64,000 bases of DNA from Bathynomus jamesi (GCA_023014485.1 JAJOZX010001574.1:330501-394500); one strand, 5' to 3'; shown: positions 12,451 through 23,795, numbered from the stretch's first letter. Numbers and translations: made by a program. The notes: generated from the letters alone by a model not told the origin.

Positions 12451-12867
12451 GTTCATATTTTGTATTCAAAAGTGACACATTGTTGAGGTTTCGTATGAGT
12501 CACAGTAGTCACCCAGTAAAATATTTCGCGTATCCTAAGTCTCCTACCCCCGGCACAAATTTTCGGTTTTTAGTTTCAATTTGCCAAAATGTACATTTTT
12601 TAGTAAAAACTCAGATAAAAATTGTTTCAGTTGTATTAAACTCATGTTTCTTATTTTTTTATTCAAACTCAAAGAAAATGACATTTTTACGTGTTTTTGT
12701 GTATAACTACGTAATAAGATAAAAAATAAGGAACAAATTAATGAATTATTTACATAACATTTTTGAGAAATTAAACAACAAACTTGTGTTCTACAAGAAA
12801 AAGAAAAAACATTACCTAATGAAGTGCTCTTTTGCACGATGCATAAACGTAATCTATTTTGAAAAAA
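12451..12867. other. Unassigned AT-rich stretch
   Basis: Short ORFs here are on overlapping opposite strands and low in complexity; none looks like a gene. Confidence 0.35.
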
Positions 12868-13215
12868 GTGGAAGAATTTTAGGATAAATATATTCAATCG
12901 ACCTATCAAATTAGCAGGAAGTCGAAACTTGGTACACTTGTAAACTGAACCCTACTGATGAATATATTAAAAGTCCCAACAAATCCAAGTTGTGCTCCAG
13001 CCGCCATCTTGGAAAATGGCGGCCGAATTTCGGTTTTTTGGAAATAACTTCAGACCCGTAAAAGATACGAAACTTTACCAAGAGAGCAAAATCATTCTAC
13101 ATAAAAAGGCAAACATTTTCTGTTCCTAACTTTGTTTTGTACGATGAAAAATAAAAACGTTACGCAAAATACAAAATTCCTTTATTCTATGAATCAGTGC
13201 AGACATGACGTTCAA

Positions 13216-14063
13216 ACTTGGTTAATGGGTAGAAATTCGAATATTTTGTTGCAATTTATTATTTCAGAACCATGACAGTTTGTTTTTTATAGGTAGTTTT
13301 GTAAAAAAGTAAAGCACAACAGAAAGAGCTAGAGAAAAATACTGTAATGTAATTTTTTTGATGACGGGTAGGAGCTAAGTTATCGGTTTGGAGTAACATT
13401 ATTTAAAACAGTTATTTTATTCCTTCATTAGACATCTAAGTATTGAAAATGGAAATAATTATGAATGCTATTCTCAATACATACATTACTAATATATTTT
13501 ATGTAAAATATAACATGCATTTTTCCTTATCTTGTATACTGAAGAAAAATGTAACATAGGAAGAATTTTCATGTATTGATGATGACCATGATGTTCAGAC
13601 AGGTTTTATGGATTGAACATAAAATAACATCTTATTGAATGGTCACAGTAATCCTTAGACACTTGGGAACATCACTATAGCTAACTATAATCGTCTGTTG
13701 TTACCTAAAATGAAAATGTAGTAATCTAAGTCTTGGAGTGCAACGCAGTAATACAGTATATAGCTTTAACACTAAGGCACTGTGTGACATCTCTAATGTT
13801 GAATAAAGTCATCTAACATGAGCTACGAAATAAAATGTAATTGTGTCTCCCTGTTTTAAGTATAATTTTCTAATTACTACGCAAAAATAAGCTAGATTGT
13901 ACATTTATTGCATTATGTGTAGTGTCATATTGCAACACACTCAGTTATCAGTTGTCTAGTAGCGTTTCAACATAAGAGTTCTCGCAGGTAGTTCCTTCAC
14001 ATCCTCCACACATCGCTGAGCACAGCAAACCAAACTGTATGCACTTGCATCTCTTGGTGCATC
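13216..14063. other. Inner non-coding part of the inverted-arm unit
   Basis: AT-rich, no ORF of note; likely 3' UTR of the minus-strand gene that ends at 14064. Confidence 0.4.
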
Positions 14064-15563
14064 CTAGCTTGCAGTTACATGAAATGAGGTTAAGAAGTTG
14101 TGATGGAGCGGCTTCCTTGGTAGTATTTGATTTGAAGTAGTGTCACATTTTTCACCAATATTACGTGCTAAAGGAGGGCATTTCGAGACAGAGTTTCCTG
14201 GAGTAACACACTTTATTCCTCCAAGTGCATGAAAGGTACTCAAACCATCCAGGGTTCTTGTGTTCACATCAGCATTATCAAAGACAAACTGTATAAATGC
14301 ATCTGGTTGTACTGTTGACCGTGGGCTATTAACAGCACAATTTAGGAAGTTTGTGGCTTCTTTGTATGAAGAGCATGCACCCACAGCATGCAAAATGTCT
14401 ATTAGATGTCTTGATCTATAATTGCGATATAGGTGTACAGAAAGTCCCAAATGCAGTGGAGATAGGAATGAACGTGGCCTCATAGCAGAAATTATCGAAT
14501 GGTTGATAAAAGTTCTCTCGCGATCTATACTTTCAGGTGTAGGTTGAGTTTTAGTTGAAATAAGAATCTCAGTGAAAGCTGTAAGTGTCGGGGTAACTAA
14601 AGTCTGACCCTCAGCCTTCATGTCATCAATGTCTGGGTACATGCTACAATCATACACTGTTTTACAAATGTCTTCTTTGATGATTTTTGCAGCTGTTTCA
14701 ACAATACGTAATCGTTCACTAGTCTCATCTGTCTTCTTGTTTTCATACCATTGTTCTGTTAAAATCCTCCGTCCTGTGTGAGTGAAGCTAAATATGTTAT
14801 GTTGGGAATGCAGATCTGTACAGATTATGCTTGACTTGTAGTGTGAAAGGAACTTACACTTAAGCCAGTGGTCACTGTAAAGGTCTTCTTTTTGTGCACC
14901 AGGAACTTCCATCATAATATCTTTCAGCTCACTCAAACTGTACTGACACTCATCATTACTTTCAATGTATTCCAAAAGTTTTTTGAAAGCAGACGAAGCT
15001 ACTGATTCTTCTGGACGTCCTGCTGAATCTCTTTGTGCAATGCGCTTGAATGTGCTGTAACATACAAAGTGATAACGACCTTCTTCTGCTACTAAATCAA
15101 TGGAATTTGCAATACGTGAATATACTTCCTGCCCCCAACTATCACTGCGCTGTTCACAAATTGAAATAATTTTTTCTCGAAATTCAAGAGTAGCCACATT
15201 ATATACAGTGAGGCGTCTATTTTTTGAATGTTTTGTGTCAGGTAAACTTGCTTTCTCTCCACAAAATATACAGTCACTTAGAAAGTTAAATGTCTTTATT
15301 TCTGAACGAAGAACTCTGTTGGCTTGTGAAGTTGATTGTTCTGAAGGTTCCTTATTGACAGCAGCTATACTGTGCTTTCTTGTGTAGTTTCTCCGACAGA
15401 TTTTGTGTACTGGTACACTCTTCAGTTCCTGAAATGTCTTGTATTTATCATCTCCTCTATCTTTGCTTGATGAATCAGAGTCTTGATCCCTCTTTCCACA
15501 AATACTCCGCTTCCCACATCGATCTCTTCTGCACATATCAAGCACTTCATCTTGACTCATCAA
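14064..15563 (-). CDS. Uncharacterised 499-codon TE-associated protein
   Basis: Longest intact ORF in the window. The amino third has Cys-rich blocks (CRRDRCGKRS near residue 11, CRRNYTRKH near 56, CIFCGEK near 98) that could bind zinc. The middle has an EFREKIISICEQR helix and a YHFVCYSTFKR block. The carboxyl part has the family signature FVFDNADVNTRTLDGLSTFH near residue 420 and a Gly/Cys tail. I recognise the family as repetitive across invertebrates but know no function; the paired acidic residues in FDNADVN could be catalytic (inference). Upstream on the minus strand a pyrimidine tract ending in CAG at about 15579 resembles a 3' splice site, so an earlier exon is possible. It lies between the inverted arms. 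Confidence 0.75.
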   Translation of the reverse strand: MMSQDEVLDMCRRDRCGKRSICGKRDQDSDSSSKDRGDDKYKTFQELKSVPVHKICRRNYTRKHSIAAVNKEPSEQSTSQANRVLRSEIKTFNFLSDCIFCGEKASLPDTKHSKNRRLTVYNVATLEFREKIISICEQRSDSWGQEVYSRIANSIDLVAEEGRYHFVCYSTFKRIAQRDSAGRPEESVASSAFKKLLEYIESNDECQYSLSELKDIMMEVPGAQKEDLYSDHWLKCKFLSHYKSSIICTDLHSQHNIFSFTHTGRRILTEQWYENKKTDETSERLRIVETAAKIIKEDICKTVYDCSMYPDIDDMKAEGQTLVTPTLTAFTEILISTKTQPTPESIDRERTFINHSIISAMRPRSFLSPLHLGLSVHLYRNYRSRHLIDILHAVGACSSYKEATNFLNCAVNSPRSTVQPDAFIQFVFDNADVNTRTLDGLSTFHALGGIKCVTPGNSVSKCPPLARNIGEKCDTTSNQILPRKPLHHNFLTSFHVTAS

Positions 15564-16265
15564 TAGCGTCCATTACCTGAAAAGAAAAGAAAAATATTAG
15601 TTCGTCTGTCATTCACTTTGAACTATTACTTCGGTATATTAACTCATAACCTCCGATTGAGTGAATAAATGTTACAGATGAATCCGTAGATATAATCATA
15701 ATTAAGAGTATTTATTAGAAGTAGAATATAGGAAATTAGGGACAGAGTTGCCCATATCTGCTAGAAACAAGAAAATGTATTGGTATAAATATTTAGAAAA
15801 CCAGGTACTGTCACAATTTATATTTCTACTAGCTCGTTCCTGTGAAATATTTTTTCACAAAATCACCCATACAAAGTAAGAGAGGTTTCTGAAAATAGGC
15901 AGTCATAACAAAACATTCGCTTTTTTTTACCTACAAACCCAGTTTGAACGTCGTGTCCGCATTGATTCATAGAATGAAAAATATTTGGTTTTGCATAACT
16001 TTTTTATTTTTCATCGTACAAAACAAATTTTGGAACAGAAAATGTTTGTCTTTTTATGTAGAATGATATTGCTCTCTTGGTACATTTTCGTATCTTTTAC
16101 GGTTCTAAAGTTATTTCCAGAAAACCGAAATTCGGCCGCCATTTTCCAAGATGGCGGCTGGAGCACAACTTGGATTTGTTGGGACTTTTAATATATTCAT
16201 CAGTAGGGTTCAGTTTACAAGTGTACCAAGTTTCGACTTCCTGCTAATTTGTTAGGTCGATTTTC

Positions 16266-16946
16266 CTAAAATTCCTCTACCACAAAGTCTTCATCCTCTT
16301 GGTCGGTCTCTACCTCCATGCTCTCAGCACTGGCTGCATCCTGTGATTCCTGTGATGTTGAAGAGACAACTCTGATAGCTTCAGTCAATTCTGCTTGTGA
16401 TCTCATTCGGCGTTCGTGTTCTTTTTGAGCTCTAGCAATAGACCTTTTCCTCATCAAAACAGCTTTTCTATCAATTGGCCCCAGTTTGTTTAATCTTTGT
16501 TTTTGTCGTACAAAAAATCCCACTCAGTAATTGTTATTTTATCCTTGCACCGGCAGGCATTTCTATCAATCCCTTTATCGTAGCAATCACAGGTACATAC
16601 ATCAAACAGAGCATCATACTCGGAAGTTTTTTGTTCAAATCTCTCATCTCTTTGGTTTATAGGAACCTTGTTCAACTTTGAGGCTGCTTCTATCACTAAC
16701 AAATTTCTGAAAGATTCCACGAGTACTTATTGTAGGAACAGAGAACCTTCTCCATATGGTTTCAGCGTCTATTGCAACTATGTTACAACATTCATTAAAA
16801 GTAATCGATTTATTTGATTCAGCCTCTTCGCGTCGTCGCACAAAGTTGTAGTGCCTCATAACATCTGCTTTTGTTGATGTCATAGCTGCTGGAAACTCGG
16901 AAGGATGTCCAAAGGCTTCATTTGATAACTTTTTTCTTGTTATCAT
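16266..16946 (-). pseudogene. TE-family amino-terminal gene with one frameshift
   Basis: Two overlapping frames, 16946-16490 and 16523-16266, form one broken gene. The first encodes MITRKKLSNEAFGHP, DVMRHYNFVRRREEA, the AIDAETIWRRFSVPTIS block and a Cys-rich DVCTCDCYDKGIDRNACRCK motif. The second gives NKLGPIDRKAVLMRKRSIA and an acidic tail ending VVEEF. The break is at about 16500-16520. This resembles the opening domain of the gene family at 45190-47639 (IWDKAKIPTRA block there), but ends before any RNase H-like part. Its stop codon falls at the outer edge of the inverted arm ending at 16282. Confidence 0.65.
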
Positions 16947-17435
16947 GATTAATTTGACTTAATAACCAATAATTTAACTTAAAAACCAATAGTTTGAATC
17001 AGTAACCAATAATCAATAATAATTTCATTTAATCAATAATCTAAAACAAAAATAAAATATAATTTTTTGCAAAAAGTACTAAAAAAAATTAGGGTTGACA
17101 GACTTTTTTGCACATTTGTGCATAAAACAAAAAGTATCCACAAATAAAGAGGGTACTCATTTGATTTAAATAAAGGCAAATAAGGTCTTCTAACTTATTT
17201 TTAACATATCTTAAATTGATGTTCAGAATAGGTTCAAAGCTTATTGTGAAATCTCAGCTAGAAGAGTGGGGAAAAAGGGAGGACTATGTGCGAGGGGTAC
17301 AGGGGGTCGCACATAGCTGAACTTTTGATATATTATTTGTTAACCCAAATGAAACCCTCATTTAGTGTCGTTTTTAAAAACAGCCAAAAAAACCTGTTTT
17401 GACTCGCCCTATTATATGTATTCTCGAACGTGTTA
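16947..17435. other. Spacer with short near-repeats
   Basis: Repeated AATAACCAATAATTTAA-like steps lie at 16955-17045. No gene found. Confidence 0.4.
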
Positions 17436-17522
17436 TTTATTTCAGTGTTCCTGAGGATGTCATTAAACAAAAGCGCTTGAGCACCATTCTGTGTTTCCTT
17501 TTTCCTTCGTGGTTACGAAAGT
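17436..17522 (+). mobile_element. Solo Penelope-like terminal motif
   Basis: Plus-oriented PLE end. The ribozyme-like core is damaged: the GACGAAA block reads AACAAAA. It faces an inverted copy starting at 17541. Confidence 0.7.
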
Positions 17523-17540
17523 AACACGTGAAAAATATTT

Positions 17541-17688
17541 ATGATGAATAGAACCACGAAGGAAAGGAAACACAGAATGGTGCTCAAGCGCTTTCGTCTA
17601 ATGACATCCTCAGGAACACTGAAGTACATAAAGAGTTACAGCCTATATAGAGGTTACAGAAAAAAAAAATATATATATATATATATAC

Positions 17689-17728
<40 letters not shown>

Positions 17729-18840
17729 AAACGGAGAAATAAAATGAAATTTAAAAATTAAAGGATTGTGGGAGGAGCATACAAATTTGTAAGGAAAAAC
17801 TATCGATTTTTAGCACAAGATCAACTGAATTGTTTCCAACCAATGTTATAGATTAAAAAAAAAAAAACTACCGATTTTTAGCACAGGATCAAATGAATTG
17901 TTTCCAACCAATGTTATATAAAAAAAAAATACAAATTTATACTGGAAATCTGCCCGGGTTTTAGCACTCTGCCCTTCTTGTATATAAAAATAAATTGAAA
18001 AAATAAAAGTTATTAGAGTAGCATACAAGTTTACCAAAGATTTAGCGTTCTACCCTTCTTATTTAAATCTGTTCTGAAGGAACTCAAAACAACAGGATCG
18101 AGTTGAAAAAGACCTTTGCTTATGTTGAAGTTATTTGTAAGTTGGATAATGGCAGAGTCAAGAATATTTCTATTAACAATGTTGCAGAGTGAAATAAAAC
18201 TAAAGCATTATTCCAATCAATACAGTGGGATAACTCTGACAAATGGACAAAAAGGGCACTGGACGACTGTCCTGTTCTAACGGAATATTGATGCTGTTTT
18301 ATACGTGTGTGCAAATCCTTTCCCGTCTGACCTATGTAAAAGGAATCACATTGTTTACAACTAATTTTATAGATAATGCCTGAATTATTGGTAGGGCTAT
18401 TTTTTACTATGATATTTTTCACAATATTGTTATATGAAATATTTTTTGACAAAGTACGAGTGTTATTATTGACACGATAGAAAGTTCGTTTTGCCTTGTT
18501 GAGACAAGATTCCATAAACGCAGATGGATAATACAGATCACTTCCAATACCGTTGATTTTTTCTAATTCGGCATCGATGTATTCCGGACTGGCAATCCTA
18601 AGGGCGCGGAGAAACATTGAAGAAAAATGGTCTTCTTAGTGGGGGTGTCATGTCCCGAGTAAAAGTGTATGTAGGACAAATTGTTTGTTTTTTCCGATAG
18701 ATACTAAACTTAAAACCTGGGCTTTCCCTATGTACACGCACATTCAAAAACGGGATTGAATTGTCTTGTTCCACTTCTAAAGTAAACTTAATGGAGGGGA
18801 CTTGAACATTTAACTGAAGGAGGAAGTTATCCAGGTCACG
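17541..18840 (-). mobile_element. Penelope-like element, 5'-truncated and internally deleted
   Basis: Minus strand. The terminal motif (17541-17622) is followed by (TA)n, then a UTR containing an approximate duplication (TATCGATTTTTAGCACAAGATCA-like steps at 17800-17930). Coding at 18120-18617 has intact GIY-YIG landmarks (IYKISCKQCDSFYIGQTGKD, then RIKQHQYSVRTG). Further upstream (18598-18840) is the end of the RT region (FTLEVEQDNSIPFLNV). A deletion removes part of the linker (TRTLSKNIS joined directly to YNNIVKN). Confidence 0.85.
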
Positions 18841-19661
18841 ATTGTTTCCAACCAATGTTATATATAAAAAAAAAATATATAAATTTATACTGGAAATCTG
18901 CCCGGGTTTTAGCACTCTGCCCTTCTTGTATATAAAAATAAATTGAAAAATAAAAGTTATTAGAGTAGCATGCAAGTTTACCAAAGATTTAGCGTTCTAC
19001 CCTTCTTATCTAAATCTGTTCTGAAGGAATTCAAAGCAACAGGATCGAGTTGAAAAAGACCTTTGCTTATGTTGAAGTTATTTGTAAGTTGGATAATGGC
19101 AGACTCAAGAATATTTCTATTAATGCTAGAGTGAAATAAAACTGAAGCATTATTCCAATCAATATAGTGGGATAACTCTGACAAATGGACAAAAAGGGCA
19201 CTGGACGACTGTGATTCCTTTTACATAGGTCAGACGGGAAAGGATTTGCACACACGTATAAAACAGCATCAATATTCCGTTAGAACAGGACAGTCGTCCA
19301 GTGCCCTTTTTGTCCATTTGTCAGAGTTATCCCACTATATTGATTGGAATAATGCTTCAGTTTTATTTCACTCTAGCATTAATAGAAATATTCTTGAGTC
19401 TGCCATTATCCAACTTACAAATAACTTCAACATAAGCAAAGGTCTTTTTCAACTCGATCCTGTTGCTTTGAATTCCTTCAGAACAGATTTAGATAAGAAG
19501 GGTAGAACGCTAAATCTTTGGTAAACTTGCATGCTACTCTAATAACTTTTATTTTTCAATTTATTTTTATATACAAGAAGGGCAGAGTGCTAAAACCCGG
19601 GCAGATTTCCAGTATAAATTTATATATTTTTTTTTTATATATAACATTGGTTGGAAACAAT
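18841..19661. repeat. Inverted duplication of PLE 3' end, 372-bp arms
   Basis: Left arm 18841-19212 and right arm 19290-19661 have equal length and read as reverse complements, with a 77-nt spacer (19213-19289). Both arms encode the same 67-residue tail with the same small deletion (FHSSINRNI where other copies have FHSSNIVNRNI). The spacer is the GIY-YIG stretch continuous with the right arm. Confidence 0.9.
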
Positions 19662-20041
19662 TCATTTGATCTTGTGCTAAAAATCGGTAGTTTTTTTTAT
19701 ATATATATATATATATAACATTGGTTGGAAAAAATTAATTTGATCTTGTGCTAAAAATCGGTAGTTTTTTTTTATCTATAACATTGGGTGGAAACAATTC
19801 ATTTGATCTTCTGCTAAAAATCGATAGTTTTTCCTTACAAATTTGTATGCTCCTCCCACAATCCTTTAATTTTTAATTTTAATTTTATTTCTCCGTTTAT
19901 TGTATATATATATTTTTTTTTTTTCTTTCTGTAACCTATATATAGGCTGTAACTCTTTATGTACTTCAGTGTTCCTGAGGATGTCATTAGACGAAAGCGC
20001 TTGAGCACCATTCTGTGTTTCCTTTCCTTTGTGGTTTTATT

Positions 20042-20046
<5 letters not shown>
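19213..20046 (+). mobile_element. Penelope-like element 3' part, plus orientation
   Basis: Starts at the GIY-YIG Gln-Thr-Gly-Lys block, contains the 3' coding end at about 19524, then a UTR with a roughly 75-bp unit repeated three times (19660-19830, TTGATCTTGTGCTAAAAATCG), then the terminal motif with an intact hammerhead-like core at 19974. Confidence 0.85.
19974..20010 (+). ncRNA. Hammerhead-like ribozyme core in PLE end
   Basis: CTGAGGA (fits CUGANGA), a short helix GTC-loop-GAC, then GAAA. PLE terminal repeats are known to carry hammerhead ribozymes. I could not place the cleavage triplet or stem I/III with certainty, and one extra T follows CTGAGGA. Other copies: 32651-32687 and 43658-43693 (+), 44809-44834 and 52449-52483 (+), 11481-11516, 17579-17613, 32611-32645, 41279-41312 and 49070-49105 (-). 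Confidence 0.5.

Positions 20047-20100
<54 letters not shown>
20047..20100. repeat. (TA)n microsatellite at PLE end
   Basis: Uninterrupted TA dinucleotides immediately outside the PLE terminal ATGATGAA block. Confidence 0.95.
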
Positions 20101-20101
<1 letters not shown>

Positions 20102-20437
20102 GCGAAAAAATAAATATCCTTAGAATCCTCCCAGGACAGAGCCCTTTCCAACGGTGTCAGGATGATTGCCCGATGTTGAGCAGAAACTGCATATTATTAT
20201 TATAGATTAAATGAAAAGCTTTACAAGAAACAAAAATCTCCCGTAAATCTAGAGTATATACAAGGTAAACTTTCAAAAGAGAGAAGTAGTACTACCAATT
20301 TTCACCTTTTTTTATATGAGGAGCTCTTCCTATATGAGAGTTTAACAAAATTACTGTACAGTATATTGTTTATTATCCAGCCTCACGAAACGTGATTTTG
20401 AAAGAAAAACTAAATTGAATTGATTATAAAACCTTAC
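20101..20437. other. Short spacer, nothing recognised
   Basis: No ORF or repeat boundary. It ends where the LINE 3' tail repeats begin. Confidence 0.4.
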
Positions 20438-20467
20438 AACCTTACAAAGGTTTCGCGCGATCATTTC

Positions 20468-23400
20468 TCATCTCGCGAAGGTCAAGCTTGTCGCCCCTCC
20501 TCTCGAGTTGGCCTGGTGAAGTAGTGAGTTGGATTCTTGTGCTCTCCGCCTCACATAGCCAGGTACGCCCGGCTCATCGGGGATTGTTCTGAGCCAGGCG
20601 TCTAGTCTTCTTTTGAAGATGTCCACTGCAACTTCCTTCGTGTTTCTTAGGTCTTTGGGCAACTGATTAAACAGTTTTGGTCTTCTCACTACAAAACTAT
20701 TTTCTTTCAGGGTTAAGGATGTTCCCTGTCTAGCCTTTAAATTGTGAATACGACACAGTCTACCGTTTCTACTTTCTACCGTTGTTTGGGGAGTTATAGG
20801 GTTCAGAGTAAGATTAGGGACTAGTTTCTCCATTATTTTCCAAGTGTAAATAATGGTGTATCTCTCCCTTCTCCTTTCCAGTGAATATAGGTCTAGTTCA
20901 CGTAACCTTTCCCAGTAATTTAGTTCTTTGCACCCATTGATCTTGGCTGTGAAGCTTCTCTGGATCCCTTCCAGCTGTCTAACGTCTTCTTTTTTATATG
21001 GGGATGTTAGGACCGAGTAGTATTCCAATTTGGGTGTGATCGGGGTTTTCAGTAGAGGAATCATTACATTCCTATCCCTTCATTTAAAGGTTCTCAATAT
21101 CTGTCCCGTTATTCTCTTTTCTCTGTTTACTGCTATCTTATTTTGTGTTTCAAATTTCGCATCATCTGTCATTACAACCTCTAAATCTTTTGCTCTGGAA
21201 TTTCTCTGAATTTCCTGTCCATTTGGGGTATAATACTCCATGGATTTTAGGTCTTCTCTTTTTCCGTACCGTAATAGCAGAAATTTCTCGGTGCTAAACT
21301 TCATATTGTTGTCTTCCGTCCACTTGTAGATTCTCTTTATGTCGGCTTTTAGAGATCCTATGTCTTCTGGGATTCTTATTTTTCTACTGATCTTTGTGTC
21401 ATCCGCAAAGGATGTTACTGTGCTGTCTCTGGTAACGTCCTCATCTATGTCAGTTAGCATGATTATGAAGAGTAGTGGAGCTAATACTGTTCCTTGTGGT
21501 ACTGAGCTGAGGACCTCTGATTCTGATGAAGATACTCCTTGTACTGTAAAGACTTGCCGCCACTCACTAAGGAAATTATATATCCATTTCCCTACTTTTC
21601 CTGTTATTCCCATATATTTCAGTTTATGTATTATGATTCCGTGGTCACACTTATCGAACGCTTTAGCAAAGTCTGTGTATAGTACATGATAGTTTCATTA
21701 TTTTCAAGTGAATCAATAATGTTGTTGTAGTGTTCCATTAGTTGTGATAGGCATGATCTGCCTGACCGAAACCCGTGTTGGTTTTCATTGAATTTTTTCT
21801 GAGTTTCCACAAAGTCATAGATTTTCTGTCTAACTATTCTTTCAAATATTTTAGTTAGATGGGATGTAAGCGATACTGGCCTATAGTATTTGACCTCGGA
21901 TCGATCTCCTCCTTTATATATTGGGACTATGTTCGCGCTCTTCAGGATGCCCGGTATTTCTCCCGTGTCTAGTGATCGTCTCCATATCCAGTATAGGGGT
22001 TCAGCAATTGCATTCTTGCAGTTTTTGATCAGTGTGGCATTCCATTTATCCGGTCCTGCCGCTGAGTGTGTTTTTAGTTTCCCTATGGCTTGTGTAATAT
22101 CATCCGTCGTAAAGTCGAAATCCGTTATACAGGGTGATCGAAAAGTCTCTCCGCAGTAGTAATAAGATATTTACTTTATTGAAATTTTACATAAGAAGAT
22201 CTAAGAATTCTATAAATGTAATGACATATCATTGTTACCCGTTTAGAGTAAGTAACGTAGCAAGACTTAGCTTAGACTAACCTAGACTTCGCCAATATGT
22301 TGTTAAAGATTTCACGATATCGTACAATTTTCATTAAAATATCTAACTTCAATAAAGTAAATATCTTATTACTACTGCGGAGAGACTTTTCGAGCACCCT
22401 ATACTTTCCCCTTGTGGTTCTTTTTCAAAGAACGCGTTTCTATAGCATATCAATTTGTCAGTTTTTGGGATACTGAAAGATGATTCGTACTAAGCTCTTA
22501 ATATTTCAAATACTTCTGTTAGATCATCAGATAAAGCACTGTTCTCATTTTTTAAAGGTCCTATAGTCGCTTGGTTTTTCGACTTTTTTTTGGCGAAATT
22601 ATAAAAGTACTTTGAGTTAGCCTTTATCGCTTCTATAGCGTCGTCTTCTTCTTTTTCTGTATGCTTCGCGATTAGTTCCTGTATGACGACATCGATACTT
22701 TGCAGTTTATCATTTAATATTTTTCTGATGTTATCTTTACAATTACTTAATTTTGCAGTCACTTTTTTTCTCTTTCGGAACAATGCCCTCTTTTGTCTTT
22801 CGAACCTGCTTCTCTTTCCTCTTTGTTGTATCTTAGGGACATGTTTTTCCACAATTTCTAACGTCTTCTCTTCTAACGTCATTAGCATCTCCTCCATTGT
22901 CTTGGACTCGAAAATGGTTTTCCAATCTATTACTTCCATGCTGGATGTCACATCTTCCCAGTTTATAGCTTTGGAGTGAAAATAAAAAATTTCGAATTTG
23001 CTTCTTTCTGTTGTGCGTGTTCTTTCCTTTCATGTTGTCTTTATATTAGTTGTTATTTCAATGATGTTGTGGTCCGATATCATAGTTGGGGATATTTCTA
23101 CATCATCAATTAGATTACTGTTGTTTGTGAATACCAAATCTAGGCAGTTGTTTTTTCTTGTGTTTTCTGTTATTCCTTGCTTAACATAAATTCATCAGCT
23201 AGAGCTAGTACCATTTTTACCTGCTCCTGATCTTCTCGTGTGCCCCCCTTGTCCTGGTGTATACATATATTTTTTCCTATCCTTTTATATTTCATGAATG
23301 GGAAATTAAAATCACCACACAGAAAAATATTTGGGGTTGGAGAGTGTAGATCTTTTACCAAGTTTCTTACCTCTATAATAGAATCTGAAAATTTTGAGGT

Positions 23401-23795
23401 TGACGTGTTTGGGGGTCTGTACATTACAATTAGTACCATATTTAATTTTTCAATTTTTGCTGCTACACATTCTACGTAACTGTTTGAGGTACTTATAGCC
23501 ATTTCTGCTGTGTGCCTTTCGCGTGTGTAAATAGCACATCCTCCTTTACGTCTCACTGTTCTGTCGGCTCGGAAGATGTTATAGTTGTCAATTTGTATTT
23601 CTTCTTTGTCAATGCAGGACTCACGATTTCACAGTTCGCCTGGCAGTCCTTTAGATGAGTTTCCGTGAGGCATGCAAAGTCTGCTCCGGCTTCTTGCATG
23701 AGTCCTTTCAGGTATACAACTTTGTTCGTGGAATGGTTTTATTTAAGGCCCTGTATGTTGGCTAGGATTAGTTTTATTTTTCTCTTTCGTTTTCG
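20468..23795 (-). pseudogene. LINE ORF2: EEP endonuclease, RT, carboxyl domain
   Basis: The EEP begins with ILANIQGLK near 23780 and continues with FACLTETHLKD, then CGDFNFPFMKYKR at about 23300. The linker at 22490-22951 is Lys/Glu rich. RT blocks: FADDTKISRKI near 21400 (catalytic ADD intact), VPQGTVLAPLLF near 21490, and HKLKYMGITGKVGKW near 21600. The carboxyl domain at 20468-21064 has LNYWERLRELDLYSLERRRERY. Defects visible by comparison with the sister copy: a lost T near 21697, a CGA to TGA stop at about 21080 (probable CpG decay), stops in the EEP, and the inserted MITE. Confidence 0.85.
22130..22401. mobile_element. Tc1/mariner-type MITE, 272 bp, inserted in LINE ORF2
   Basis: The terminal inverted repeats exceed 50 bp: CAGGGTGATCGAAAAGTC at the left, and its inverse around 22345-22400 with a few changes. 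Flanked by TA on both sides. The sister LINE at 34481-34500 has the uninterrupted TTATACTTTCC, giving the empty site and confirming a TA duplication. Non-coding. Confidence 0.93.

Larger units (their letters stand above)
12868..16282. mobile_element. Transposon-like unit with ~340-bp inverted arms
   Basis: 12868-13215 and 15948-16282 are inverted repeats with moderate divergence. They share a GAATTTTAGG edge, AATTAGCAGGAAGTCG, a GC-rich hairpin around 13003-13026 and 16133-16157 (GCCGCCAT ... ATGGCGGC), and TTTCATCGTACAAAAC-type inner blocks. The spacer holds one long minus-strand ORF (14064-15563). I see no clear target-site duplication at the outer edges, so the true termini may lie slightly outside. 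This looks like a DNA transposon or foldback carrying a family-specific gene. Confidence 0.65.

Noticed and set aside
12252..12722. 156-codon plus-strand ORF
   Set aside because: Its start is Penelope 3' coding and UTR in the wrong frame; the rest is low-complexity AT-rich sequence.
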